This document shows positions 46,733 to 60,204 of a DNA stretch of 64,000 bases, piece after piece. This DNA comes from Lutraria lutraria (lineage: Eukaryota > Mollusca > Bivalvia > Venerida > Mactridae). A program made the position numbers and the translations under genes. The DNA is taken from contig OZ026848.1 in assembly GCA_964023205.1 (NCBI GenBank), positions 32,041,912-32,105,911 on the forward strand, read 5' to 3'. Position 1 is the first letter of the stretch, and every line of letters starts with the position of its first letter. The notes below the pieces were generated by a model. The model saw nothing but the letters and a program-made list of their open reading frames with translations, was not told the DNA's origin and ran no database searches.

Positions 46733-47540
46733 TACTTAAAAGTGGATGTAAATAACATTTCCTATATCTGTACATGTATCTTAAATGTGAATTAATTTAT
46801 GCGCATGTATTTAAAGAAAAAATTATGCATTGTTTTCATGCTCAAATCATTTGATGTAAGCTTACTTTCACACGAGTTCTTCGGGTTCAGTCAAAATGTC
46901 ATGCCAACCGTAACACAATCACTGTACGATCTCAATAATTAGGAATGCGCTAAGCTTATCATATACGTTTCGCATTAATTATTTTCGTACAATATTTGTT
47001 TTTCAATTCTGATGGATCTTTGATGGACTTTCAGACAACACATCAAAGATATTTATATTTGCTCCCGGAGGTGAAAATAAACACGGTCATTAATTGAAAA
47101 AATAAACACTTAAACCGACCATAAACATTCTACAGCCTATTAAGCCCGGACAGTTGTGAGGTTCCGGAAATATCAAAGACGGGATTTATCCGCACTGTGG
47201 GAGTTTGTTTTCGGTACCGTTCTGTGAACTGTTTAATTATTACATCATATAATAAGGATAAATAATTATTCTTTTTCATTTTTCTTCTCAAGCCATTTTG
47301 CAACGGACACCTGTCATTTTATCATTTGCTTTGGCGCATGCGCAGAGTGAGTTGTATTTATGACTTCATCAAACAGAGATATAAATAATGAATTTGATAA
47401 AAATTTACATAAGTATATGTCTTTTTTTCGAATCGTAACAAGTTTTAACTAAATTTTATTTAATTCTGCCTTCCAAAAGTGACAATGACGTCAAGTTACA
47501 AAAAAGATAACTATATCATACCCCTCTAACAAAACGTCAT
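46733..47540. other. Intergenic, no gene seen
   Basis: A less AT-biased patch at about 47.12-47.23 kb; otherwise AT-rich with no coding signal. Confidence 0.4.
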
Positions 47541-47745
47541 TATTTATATAATATTCATCTATATTATATACACTTATATCATATACTTCTATAATCATAT
47601 ATTGTATATACAAATATATCATATACACATAGATTATATTACATCTATATCATATATACCATATGCATATACATTGTATCATTATATACAAATATATTAT
47701 ATAAATTGTATTATATAATTATATTATATACATATACAGTATGTT
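47541..47745. repeat. AT-rich simple repeat
   Basis: Irregular ATATCATATAC / TATTATATA runs. Confidence 0.85.
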
Positions 47746-47954
47746 TATTTAAGAATTTGTTGTACAACTTTAACTTTATGTTCGCCGTATAGCTTAAACT
47801 CTATAATTTATGTAATAATGATGGTGTTTTGTGTATTTTCAGATTGTAAATAAATTAAGGGACTGGGTTCACAGGAAATAAGGACACCCTGTACAAAACA
47901 TGGTAATGTGTCCGCGTCGTCCCTGAATTACTGTGCGCACCGATGACCTACAAT

Positions 47955-48228
47955 GCCCGAAAGACCGAACCATAACGGGATAAAGTCTTAACCATGACAG
48001 GATAAAGTTCGTACCTTACCGAATAAAGTCCGAACCATAACAGGATCCGAACCATAACAGAATAGTGTTTGTACCATAGCATGATAAAGTTCGTACCATA
48101 CCAGGATCCGTACCATAATAAAGTTCGTACCATAACAGGATAAAGTTTGTACCATGACAGGATCCGTACCATAACAGGATCCGTACGGCAACAGGATAAA
48201 GTTCGTACCATAACAGGATAGAGACTGA
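47955..48228. repeat. Degenerate 22-bp tandem repeat
   Basis: CCATAACAGGATAAAGTTCG and CCATAACAGGATCCGTA alternate with indels. Frames on the minus strand (107 and 127 aa) run through the repeat and show no domain. Confidence 0.85.
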
Positions 48229-49261
48229 AAAAAGCAGAATATAAGCAACATCGGATTAGAATGTCGCTCATTCAGCTCAAGTTGTGTCGAAGTCTGAAGT
48301 AGTGTACTGATAACAAGTAATGGCACCCAGGAATGGTTACCAGTAGCCTCGACATGTTCCCACACTTTCATGCAAGAACCATATCGTTCTAGACACTAAA
48401 TGGTGACCAACATACAACTTGACCCTGTCTATTTTGGTGGATGTGAATCACGGACAGGACTGTTTTGCGACACTAAGTGACGTTAAGCATGTAATGTGAA
48501 CTTTCCTGGTCGGGTCAGTTATGTGATTGGGCGAACCGTGACCTTGTATATTATATATTTATAAATGATTGGACACCAGGATTCAATTCCAATAAAGTTT
48601 GCACGAAGGACATAATATGGAATTAGCTTCTTGGTAGAGACTACGAGGCTTCAATGACACCGAACGTGCTATTGTGTGTCTTGAGTTTTACCCGGATATA
48701 AGAAGTGACATGTATAATAATTGGACGACTGATATGATCAATTTATCGTTGTCGTCATAATCTTCAGCTGCGTTATTCTATCACCGTGGTGAATTTGTGC
48801 CTCCATTTATCACTGCGTATTAACTCACCAGAAAGTTTTACCCCTAGCTCACACTGTATCACACTGTCATATGTATAAAAAAATAAGATTCCTCCATTGA
48901 AAGGTAAAGGTAAACTGACGAACTATGTACATTGTAATTTATCTAGTTCGATAATTGAATAAAACATGAACTGACAGACAATAATCAAATGCACCTACTT
49001 CAAATATAAGGTTGAACATATGTTGCTCATTCTTTGTATCGTGATTTTGTACATGAATTGTTAATGAAATCAACTCACGTGCTTAATACAAACCTAGACT
49101 GAAGGATAAATTAATGTTTTAGATTTATTATTATTAGAATCATTATAACTAAAATATGCGAAGTTGATCATAATAGTCGGCTGTGTTAATACGTAGAAAG
49201 GTACATGTTGTAGCAATGATATGAATTATATGTATAAAGCAACACGCTTATGGAGTAGCAA
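48229..49261. other. Intergenic, no gene seen
   Basis: Moderately balanced base composition at 48.24-48.70 kb but no exon-like frame with splice sites. Confidence 0.4.
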
Positions 49262-49387
49262 AAATTATGTTATTGATGAGAGGTTGTTGCTCTAGAGAGG
49301 TTATATTCATCGTTAAGTAGGAATGATCATGCTGTTGTTGAAGGGCGATTGTTGCCCAGGAGACGGCCGCTCGGAGAGGTTCTACTG
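49262..49387 (-). mobile_element. MITE family M1, copy c
   Basis: GAGAGGTTGTTGCTCTAGAG, CATGCTGTTGTTGAAGGGCG, then CGGAGAGGTTCTACTG followed by TA. It gives the clearest CAGTAGAACCTCTCC terminus. Confidence 0.7.
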
Positions 49388-51334
49388 TATATTATTTTTG
49401 TGTTCTTCCAATTATTAGAATAAAGTCGTTTGTTCTTATTGATAAATATATTATGGTTGATTAGATCTCAGATCGATCTATAATTGTCCAGTAATTTTAC
49501 TGATAGAACTTTTCACGCACTGTTGATAACGAACCCTGGCATTGGGACATTATCTGCACGAGTTTATCAGGATCTCTGAGAGTAACGCGAGATTACACGA
49601 TTCATGTAATTTCACCCAAGCTTAGAGATAAATCAGTTGAGGTCAAGTCTTTATAAACTAATTTAATGTCAGAGAAATTGAGATTCGTGCTTCAAAGTGA
49701 TTGTAACATAGAAACGTTAATATTTTCATTACTTATAATAAAGTTTAATATATATGCTGAGTGTTTGTGATGAAAAATGCTTTTAAAATGCCAGTAAGTC
49801 AGTTTTCATTAAATCTCGGATATTTTAGAGAAAAACGATGCGTACATTTTGTGTGTAATGTGTCATAATTGCATAGTTTTTGAAGGAATCAAGGGTATTC
49901 ATGTCTATTTATGACTCCGAGCATGAATGTTATGTTTAAATCTGCTTTGTTAGAATTCTGGAAATTAAATTGCGTTTTGGGGTAAAACACGAAATTAAAT
50001 GAAGGAAAATAGTTTAGATATGCTAATGCTCGAGTATAAGAACGCGGGCTGCATAACATATATACACCTTGATTAATTCATTTAAATTTAATTTAAACAG
50101 CATTTTGACATGTCCAATCAACGTCAAATTTAAACACCAATAAACCACTGCTGTTTCTCCGGCAACAGATAGTCGTATTTTTAGTAACACTTAAGCAACG
50201 TGAATTTTATGCGGGTGAAATTGTTTTAAAACAAATTCTGGCGAATAACAGACCGGGGCAATTTTGTCTGTTGCCTGCCAAAATGTTCCAATGTTAATAT
50301 TAATATTCGTAGACACTGTTAAAACATCGGTAAGGAATTCAAATGACACGATTTTGATGGCCAACAGGCTTTCTCTCTCTAATGTATTGTTAATTTACAT
50401 TTTCTTCGACACAACTTTGATGCTAAGCAGACAAGACCCCCTCTCGATAAGTCAGATCTAACGTTAGAATAACGCCAATGTGTAACTTGAATACTAATTG
50501 CTTTTATTTTTATTCATGTTCGAAGCGGCCTTTCTTCTACTAAAAGGGGCGGCTACTTATTTGTTTAAATGCTTATTTTTGGCTAATGGACATCGTATTT
50601 TTCCACACGTGTAAAATAATGTTCCGACCTTCCATGTCCGGCGGCTTCATTAGAATATATGCAAAGTACATAAATGTTAATATCGCTTTCTGAAAGTATC
50701 AATTTCATTTGCACTAATTCCATATTTTTTATGAAGACTATGTTTTATCTGCGACTAATTTACGAGAACAAGCGTCTAGACACACAGAGTGATGTTTTGA
50801 TCAATTATATGATAGGATCACCCTGGTAACTGACGCTTGGACGCTTATATGTCAAAGATTCTAAATTATTTGGCATGACAGTCAGTTGTGGTGTTTCCGC
50901 ACTATTAAATTCTCAAAATATTTCATTGACTCTGTAAAATGGGATCTTTATGGTACTTTTTTACTTTATGTGCGAGTGAGGAAGTAAAGTTAAGAAAAGT
51001 GCAACATCAGAGCTGCATTGGTATAGTACGATTTTATTAACCTGTCAAAGCTGAATAATTACATGGTCGCTGGGTGCGAATATTTTTAGTTTCGTTTCAC
51101 AGTCGGTAGTTTTCGTTTATTTTACCGTTATGGAATGTTATACAACGGTAAAACGTAAATGATCGTATAACTTACGAAAGTAATCGAACCTCACCGAAGC
51201 TAAACATAAATGCAATCACTGACAATATAATTATGCAGATTTGACAATTTAATAAAATCGCACTATATCTTTAATTAGGTAAATAGTAGATGCATGTATG
51301 GGTTATGATTCGCGGAAGTTGGTGATCATAGTTT
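49388..51334. other. Intergenic, no gene seen
   Basis: AT-rich; the 65-aa frame at 50264-50461 has no recognisable motif. Confidence 0.45.
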
Positions 51335-51835
51335 TAACTATTTGAATATTGAACGTCGAGAACGTAAATGTTGTTTATGTCAAAGAAATGAAATAGGGGA
51401 TGAATTCCACTACATAATGAACTGTTCTTTCTTTGCCAACTTAAGAAATATATTTGTACCACAATTAAATCACAAGAACCGAAATTGCGTTCGAAAAAGT
51501 CATGAACGAGAGTAATGTTTCAAAAGTTATTAATACTTGCAAATTTATATTATATATTGTTGTGAAAAAATTAAAACCACCTGGTTAATATATCATCAAT
51601 TACCTCACACAGTTTGTCGATCATAATCCTCTTTGTAGTAACCGGTGTGAATCTTTTTTGTATTCATTTTGTATCTATTAATGCTTATGAATGGTTAATG
51701 GTGAACCATTTTTACTTATTTTTCCAAGAGTTTGGTTCATTATATTTTGTATTTTATGTTTATTCATTACACCTCATATCACATAATGTATAAATGTGCT
51801 GAGAAAACAAATAATCTTGATACAAATAACTGCAC
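51335..51835 (+). pseudogene. Non-LTR retrotransposon 3' fragment
   Basis: From about 51343 the frame reads NYLNIERRERKCCLCQRNEI, GDEFHYIMNCSFF and NLRNIFVP. This is the Cys/His-containing C-terminal tail that follows the reverse transcriptase in many LINE ORF2 proteins (pattern R.C..C...IGDEFH......C). A stop follows at about 51511-51513; the typical continuation SNVSKVINTCKFILYIVVKK appears in another frame, so a frameshift is present. The rest to about 51.83 kb looks like LINE 3'UTR. The catalytic domain is absent, so this is a dead 5'-truncated copy. Confidence 0.6.
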
Positions 51836-51986
51836 ATTTTGAAATATCACATGATTCAATAACTTTTTTATTATATCATTTCATCCTTATATTATAATAC
51901 ATTCCCGTCATGTCTAGCTATATACTCGCATCCAGTATGTATAATATACATTATTTGTCTGTGTGGATGCTTGGTTTACACAAATA

Positions 51987-52050
51987 CAGTGCAACCTCTC
52001 CAAAGCAACACCTTTTGGGAGCAGCAAAATTATTTTGTTGTTGAGAGGTT
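51987..52050 (+). mobile_element. MITE family M1, copy d (partial)
   Basis: TA/CAGTGCAACCTCTCCAAAGC, then TTTTGTTGTTGAGAGGTTG. Only about 64 bp remain; the middle is deleted. Confidence 0.6.
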
Positions 52051-52079
52051 GAGAGAAACGTTTTAACATAAATCAAATA

Positions 52080-52257
52080 CGATCAAACCTGTGTTAGCGG
52101 TCACCTCAGAATAGAGGCCACGCTAGGAATAAATACCATTATTTTAAAAACTGTTATCGATTATTTAGAACAAAACAATCTGCGAAGAAGGACCACCTGT
52201 CAATAAAGACCACATTTTGTCTTTCTCAAGGATGGCCTTTGTTCACAGGTTTGACTG
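52080..52257. mobile_element. MITE family M2, copy c
   Basis: TA/CGATCAAACCTGTGTTAGCG to TTGTTCACAGGTTTGACTG. It has the clearest inverted termini, CAAACCTGTG and CACAGGTTTG, and is about 178 bp long. Confidence 0.7.
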
Positions 52258-52259
52258 TG

Positions 52260-52829
52260 TATGAATTATCCAATGTTCGTGAAGTGTCTCTATGCCAAGA
52301 TCAAACATCGAGTTATCGTACATAATATCATACATAAAACATATTAATACAGATTACGTCACAGTGTTTATGATATATAACAATTAATTACAGATCTGTA
52401 TACATGTACATGTTGGTTAATGTGTAATTATATGTGTGTTTGTATGTAAAGAATAGTATGTAAGTATTACACGTATATAATGTAAATAGTACAATGTACA
52501 TTATACATGTGATGTGTGCTGAATCCACATTTCTCGTCGTGGTGCTGTGAAAATAATTATGTTATATAGTTGTCCATTATTTTATTACATGAAACTTTGT
52601 CACCATTATATGAGATTTGTAGTGAAAAAATAAATATATTATAAAACATGATGATATTTTTTTTTATTTATTTAAATGTTTCAGTCTCGGCCACGAGTTA
52701 ATGAAAAATAAGTTCAATGGTTTCACGTATTATGTCAGAATATATTCAAATGCAATTAATTGCAATAATGTAGACAGAAATTGATGTATGTCTTATTATA
52801 CGCTCGTTTAAAAACGTATTATGGAAACA
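52260..52829. other. Intergenic, no gene seen
   Basis: AT-rich, with GTATGTAAGTATTAC-like low-complexity sequence near 52.44-52.50 kb. Confidence 0.4.
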
Positions 52830-53130
52830 CACACGGTGGGCGGCGTCCACCACGGTATTCGCTCTCTAATTCAAACAGTTTTATTCGGATCCTTACCAAA
52901 CTTGATGGAAATGCTTATTGTCATGAGATCTCGGTCAAGTTCGATAAACCAGCCCATTCGGTCCAGGCACTTCTGAGTTATTCCCCTCAACGCTTTGACG
53001 GGCGTATTTTGTGACCTGGCACTTTTGGGATGGGGACACTGGAAAAGGGTCACTGAAATATTGAAAGACGGGTCCGAGATTCGAACCCATGACCCAGTGC
53101 GTTACCACTAGACTACAGATCACCTCCGGC
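52830..53130 (-). mobile_element. tRNA-derived SINE, minus strand
   Basis: Read from 53130 downward: GATCTGTAGTCTAGTGGTAA, CGCACTGGGTCATGGGTTCG, AATCTCGGACCC. A and B boxes are both recognisable. The body extends to about 52.83 kb. Three open frames of 60-77 codons overlap it and are not genes. Confidence 0.6.
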
Positions 53131-54979
53131 AATAAGGCATGAAAGCCCCGTTAGCCTTTTGGATGTTAAAATTAAAGTTGGTCTGATTTTACCTAGAAAG
53201 ATGTCACATCATGGAAACAGATTTTAACTTGTAATAAAAAAAATCCGAAATTTTCATTTTTTAATCACGAAGTACATATATAAATGTAGCACAGTATATT
53301 TCAATAAATAACCACACAATCTAAGACCAATGCATCCATGAATTTAATATCTAGAATAATAGAACGATTACGGGCTTACACAAGAGTAGAATATTGAACA
53401 CAAACTGTCTTTGTACTTCATACAACTACAAAAACGTTAAAAATAATTGCACACGACCCATCAACGTCAAATTACCACTAATGGAAATGGTAAACAATCC
53501 ATGCATGTAAGAATATATATTGTTAATTATTCTTGCTGCATGAGACAAAGACTTGGGTAATAATTTAATTATAGTAGAATCCAATAAAACAAAGTACGTA
53601 AGAAAGAAATGTCAATGGAATATCGCACGTTTTGTAGTGCACGTGAAACCAAATGTCTTAAAAGCTCGACAAACACGTCGTAAACGTGCCAAAACACTTT
53701 TAAAAATTACGAAAAAACAAGCGGCCATAAATTAGATGAATGGACGCGTATAAATGACGGCTAAATAACTGTAATAATTGTGTATGATTGACGTTTTCAT
53801 ACACAGTAATTCCATGCAGGCATTACGATTTGGTGGCGCATCGGTGGAGTAATCTATTAAAATAATGGGATAACATAATTCATTTGAAAATGAAACAGTT
53901 AAATAATATTTACATGTTAAGAATCATTGCTTAGAAATTGTGATCAAATTGAAGAATAAATATTTCTAGAAAGCCAATGATTGTTTCGCTGACCGGTGTA
54001 TGACAAGTTTGTTCATTGACGTGACACTGTCAGAGATAAAATTCCAAGATGTCCAGTTTCATATAATATAGTATACTATATTTGCCTTCTACAACTTGTT
54101 ATGAATAACAGTTAATTTCATTTGACACAAATGGTTCCCACGAGTCAAATTGTCCACAAATGCCACCGCTGCAGCTTAGTTAGCGCGTGCCTTTAATGAC
54201 AAGTCACCTATATATTGTATTTGTACTAATTCTACAAGACATGGTAGAATTTCACACGTGATGTAGGTATCTAATTTCAGAAAACCTCCTTGCCTAGTTC
54301 ATACCATTCTTATATACAATGGATAAAGTTTTCTATATTACAATATTTTATAATACAATTAATCGCAATATATTTCTGCACTTTGTCTAATGGGATAGAA
54401 TATTTTATCACGTGGTAAAAATGAAGCGACAGTCGAAATATTTCAAGTTTGTTTCGGCTAAAAATATTTGCAGCATATTCAGCAAATCTAAATTTTCAAA
54501 TTAACGTAGTGATGTTATAACTATATGATTTAGACTTAAGCATTGCAGTCCATTGTCGTATGAACATACACGATTGCATGTGTGAATAAACAACATATTA
54601 CAAATATTAGATGGAATAAAACAGAACAGAATAATGAATTTACAATACAGTACATGATTAGTAGTTTTGTTATAAAAATGATGATGCTTTCATTGTGAAG
54701 ATAAAGTTACAAAATAATTGTCAGAAACCAAAAGTAGAAAATGAATATGAAAAAAAACATTTACGTACTAACAGCTTTTACTTTTTGATAATGTTAACTT
54801 TATAGTTACATGTACAATAATATTGTATGCATTATACACTTACAATGGTCTATCTTTGTTCATTTGTAACAGAGTGTAGAAATTGAATATCCCACTCAAG
54901 TTAAGCAACACGAGCCGTGAAGCATTTGAAGAGGTGTTCTTTACTGAGTGGAAAAGTTATTTAAGATATTATACATAAA
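53131..54979. other. Intergenic, no gene seen
   Basis: AT-rich. A 60-codon Lys/Arg-rich frame at 53553-53735 has no recognised domain or splice support. Confidence 0.45.
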
Positions 54980-55155
54980 GGCAAACCCGTGAACAACAGC
55001 CATGCTCGTGAAAGACGAAATGTGGCATTTATTGACAGGTGACTTTTATTCAGAGGTAATTTTGTTCTAGATATTAATAACGATTTTAAAAAATGTGATC
55101 TTTATTCACAATATGGCCATTGTTCGGAGGCGGCCCCTAACACAGGATTGATTGT
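54980..55155. mobile_element. MITE family M2, copy d
   Basis: GCAAACCCGTGAACAACAGC to CCCCTAACACAGGATTGATTG. Internal TGGCATTTATTGACAGGTG and TTTTGTTCTAGATA match copy a. Confidence 0.65.
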
Positions 55156-56486
55156 ATCTTTAATACGGCGATACTGTTTGTCACACAAGTTTTATATTTT
55201 ACTTAGCACAGCAACTTTGATTCATATTCATAAGACATTGCTAGCGCAAGTATCTAATCGTTCACTTAGTTCTTGTAGAACATCAAGAGGTTCTCGGATA
55301 CGAACATAGATTTACCAAATAGCCTCGACTGATCGGTAGGATTCCTATAGTTTCTGTGAAAGTCTTTGATGCCTAACTTCGGGGCAAAGTCACCTACAAT
55401 ACTGGTATATCAGATCTGAGTGATTTTCATGTCGTTCTCTTAAAATAACCTCCTCATTTAAAGCAAAGTAGTTCTTTGAACTATTCAAGTATGTGCATAT
55501 TCAAAGTCTTTAGTCGATTCGAGAGTAACCGTCATAAAACCTGGTACATAGGAATGCTGAACGCGTGATGGTACCGTTGTATATTTATTGTCGACAATTA
55601 ATGTAATCTCCGACATCTGTAACGTATTATAAGCATTATCTCGCTGCTATTATTTTAGTTCATTAACAATCAAGCGCGTAAAATGTTTATTGTGCGGATC
55701 ACTACACAGAATCACGGTGCTCTGATGAAGCGAAATGTTTATTACTCGATCACTAGTCAAGTTTGCGGTACCTTCAAGAAATTGCCACTTAAAGAGAGGT
55801 GTAAAAGGTTAGCACATATTAGTATTTTCTTTAATGAAAGTCACAGACTGTCGTAATTTACACGTGCGAGAAGGAACAATGAGGTCTAAAACTAAGTACA
55901 TGTCCACTTTTTTTGTTAGATTTTTCTACATGATCACTAAGTGACGTAACAAGTTCCCTTTGATTCGTGAAGTACCCATATGTCAAAATGTGTGTAGTAC
56001 ATATTAGTAAAGTAATATTTGTTGATAAATGAAATAAATATACAATTTAATAACCAATAACTGTTCACATAACCACTCAAGAAAAAGGCAACACTTACCA
56101 AGTGCTCAACTTACAAAATAGTTCTACAGATGATGTTAGCTAATATTTATTTTCTATCGTACGAAATATGAAACGAAAACATAGATGGCGACACTTATAA
56201 AATAGCATTAAATTGTGATGACTTTGAAAATAATGTCGGTAGTTGTGAGTGCCGCCAAGCCCGAAATAATGAATGTTTATTGTTTCATAATTACACATGA
56301 AATAAAACGAGTTATGATGAATTGTACAGCTTGCTTCTTGAAAAACTAGTATCGTGTTTGAATTTTATGTGTATTGTACTGTATTCATTTCCGGAAAAAG
56401 ATTGCCTTCTTGATGGTCCTATATAATATATAATTTTGCATTGTTTGTATCTAAATTGATAGTTTATAACTATAAACATATATAAT
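55156..56486. other. Intergenic, no gene seen
   Basis: No coding signal or repeat recognised. Confidence 0.4.
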
Positions 56487-57445
56487 TGTTTACATCTTAC
56501 ATACTATTGTTTAAATCTAACATACTGCTGTTTATATCTGACATACTATTGTTTAAATACAACATACTATTGTTTAAATCCAACATACTATTGTTTACAT
56601 CTAACATACTATTGTTTACATCTAACATACTATTGTTTAAATACAACATACTATTGTTTACATCTAACATACCATTGTTTACATCCAACATACTATTGTT
56701 TACATCTAACATACTATTGTTTAAATACAACATACTGTTGTTTACATCTAACATACTATTGTTTAAATACAACATACTATTGTTTACATCTAACATACTA
56801 TTGTTTAAATACAACATACTACTGTTTACATCTAACATACTATTGTTTAAATACAACATACTATTGTTTACATCTAACATACTATTGTTTAAATACAACA
56901 TACTATTGTTTAAATACAACATACTATTGTTTAAATACAACATACTATTGTTTACATCTAACATACTATTGTTTACATCTAACATACTATTGTTTAAATA
57001 CAACATACTATTGTTTACATCTAACATACTATTGTTTACATCTAACATACTATTGTTTAAATACAACATACCATTGTTTACATCTAACATACTATTGTTT
57101 ACATCTAACATACTATTGTTTAAATACAACATACTATTGTTTACATCTAACATACTATTGTTTAAATACAACATACTATTGTTTACATCTAACATACTAT
57201 TGTTTAAATACAACATACTATTGTTTACATCTAACATACTATTGTTTAAATACAACATATTATTGTTTACATCTAACATACTATTGTTTAAATACAACAT
57301 ACTATTGTTTACATCTAACATACTATTGTTTAAATACAACATACTATTGTCTACATCTAACATATTATTGTTTACATAAAACATACTATTGTTTAAATCT
57401 AACATACCATTGTTTAAACCTTATATACTAGTGTTTAAATATAAC
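56487..57445. repeat. 21-bp minisatellite, about 45 copies, dimeric
   Basis: CATACTATTG recurs every 21 bp from 56500 to 57403 (43 steps). Units alternate TTTACATCTAA and TTTAAATACAA, giving a 42-bp dimer over long stretches. Frames of about 300 codons on both strands follow from the period being a multiple of three. Confidence 0.97.
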
Positions 57446-60200
57446 GTTCTAATATACTGTATTTTCATTTTGCATAACATTTAAAGCCCCATAAGCTTTT
57501 TGCTGTAGAAAAATATATGCAAAAACATTAATTGCTGATATCATCCCAAGATAATTATTACCGACGAAACAAGCCCTTTTTTTTCGTCTGAAAACACTCA
57601 TTTCACTGTGATTTTTGCTTTTGTAAACTTGAAATATGTAGGGTGCGTGACGTCACTTTACTACGTGTGCATAGCATGACTGCGGTAAAACACAGGTGTT
57701 CTATAAATAGTATTTATTTCAATGATATTTATATTTTTTTTTAATACTATAGTGTTTTCGGAAACATTTTTTCTTGCTATAAAGTATGCACGGGAGGAAA
57801 ACACACCGGATTCCTCTGTTATAGAACAAACAGAAACTATTACGACCAATACATTTATAAGCTTATGGGACTTTAAATTAACTTGCTATTGCTTACATTT
57901 AACATAATCATGTTCGCCAATTACTTTTTATAAATGTAAATTCAGTTAGTTCAAATGGAGGCTATCACTAAAGTAATGCTAGTATATTGAATAACCATGA
58001 CGGCGGCCAAGTGATCCAACCCTTAAAAATCATACATTTGTAAAAATTGTATTACATGCTGAACACGACACTAATATGTATTTCTTTTTGTTGAAAGGGT
58101 TTTTAATTTTAGTTTCATCTTTATCGCCAAAAGGCGACAAATGTACATACAGTAATTTGAAAATAACAATTCTCTCTTTTTACGGAAAACGAAATTCGGG
58201 AGTTGTCATGCCGTGACATCTTATCAAAGGCTTTCAACGCATGCGTACAGTGTCCAGATTTCCAAGCAATGACGACCGGTTTAAAATGACACAACGATAT
58301 AATCTAAATGCGAGTGCTATCGTGTTACTGGAACTATTCTTAAAATCTCAAACACTCCATAATCCTGTCAATACAGTTAAATGACTTTCGCGCATGTCAA
58401 ATAGGCACGCTAATTAACATATTTTCAGGAGAGATAACTCCAATTAAGATTACGGTAAAATCCGTACCATCGGATTGTCGCTCGGACAATAAATTGAGCG
58501 TCCTGTGAATTCTATATCATTAGCATTGATTACACCGGACAACTGGTGATACATTGTCAATAATTAAATTAGTAAAATGCTACTGACGACATCCTGACAC
58601 ATTCAAGATTTGTGAAAACTTCACTGAAATTTGCACCGTAAACATTAAACTAATTGATTAATTTTCAACGCATCGAAAAGTTTCAAGTATCGAGTTTCTG
58701 AAAAGTGCCATAATTTCGGACTGTCGTAAAATCTAATAAAATAATATCATATTAAATTATTTTTCTTGTATTGTGAAAAGTGGAAATATGTAGGAGTTCT
58801 TTTTTTAACCATTGCATCGTGTACATTTATTCATAAAGGTCACCTGGTTCTATTTATCTAATGCTCAAATGATTCTATATTCACCGGATGGTCAATAAAT
58901 TAAAAAAAAACAATAGAAGAAAATTGTAAAAGAAATCGATGAAATTTTCTGTGAATTTATTTATGGTCTGGAGTTACGTTAGAAAATTATTTATTTCTAT
59001 ATCGTTAGAAAAAGGCAAATATATTTGACCACTGATTTGCTATTTATAAAAGCTCGTACATTTTTTGTATTGCAATCTTTTTACACCTGTGAAGACATTC
59101 TGTTTAATTGTAACCATTTTGAGACTTCGTGAAGTATGTACATGTATGTATATTACATTATATAAATAATAAAACATATCCCTAGATTAGTAAAATAATA
59201 TTTTTGGATTACACTGTGTTGTATAATGTTTAAATATATACATTGACTAGTGGCTTGACGACCGTTTTATTGTATATTAATAGTGTAACATACAATAGTT
59301 AATTACATCATACGCTTAAATTGTGCCAAGAATATTCGGCAAATTTCGTTGTATTTTAGATTTATTCGCGGTATAAGCAAGCCGCATTTAATACCATGCT
59401 GAGGTAATGTTGTTAGTCTCAGGATTATGGCCGATACATGCAGACATGTACGTATACTCACGTGTGTACGCGCCAAAGCTAATTAAATTCCTTTGTTAAC
59501 CAAATTAATTATATTACAGAATTTGCACAAACTGTAGAACAGAAATTAACAAAATGTTGAATTCTTGGTGGAGTAATAAAATAAATACTTTGCAATCAGA
59601 ATTATTCTAAGAAAATAAACACAGGCCTGAAGCCATTCCATACGATTTTACCCCTAAATACTGTTATTTTATGTATGTTATTATTGCCAAGTTCGAAATT
59701 ACATGAAATATTTAGAGTTTTTAGCGTGTTATGTTGAGAATAATATGTTTGTTTATTGTGCTGTATATTAATTTATTGTGGAATGCGCATGCGTTTTGTT
59801 ATACGTGATTTTTGTAGCAGTTTTTTTTCATGCACGTGTTTCTATACACGGCTGCGATAAACTTAAAAAAAGAAAACTTATACCAAATTATAGCTCAATT
59901 ATGTAATGAATTAATTCCAAGAACTGCAGTAGATATATAAACTTACATATAGGAGAATATAATATTCTTCATGTAGAGTTTGTCTTATTGACAACAATAA
60001 GCTGAGTTCTCATTAAATCATGTTAAAGTATCTTTTTACCCCTTACAGTTTTGCAAAGCCACGATCTAGAATGATGGTGGTGTCTTTAAATTATATCATT
60101 CAGGGAAAGTAAAATAATGAATAATACAATCGTGATTGTTTTTTTTTTATATTTCGTACTCACAGATTTTATGCTTCAAGAATATATTATAAGACATTAA
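57446..60200. other. Intergenic, no gene seen
   Basis: AT-rich. Patches at 58.18-58.30 and 58.42-58.56 kb are less AT-biased and could be regulatory, but no element is recognised. Confidence 0.4.
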
Positions 60201-60204
60201 TATA

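Noticed and set aside
53040..53130. tRNA gene suggested by A and B boxes
   Set aside because: The cloverleaf is incomplete and the sequence continues as a SINE body; the same applies to the B boxes near 1.6, 38.97 and 44.39 kb.
53553..53735. 60-codon Lys/Arg-rich frame, considered as a histone-like or ribosomal fragment
   Set aside because: It matches no motif I recognise and has no flanking splice sites.
56486..57405. Frames of about 300 codons on both strands
   Set aside because: They result from a 21-bp repeat whose period keeps frames open; composition is only F, T, S, N, I, L, K, Y on plus.
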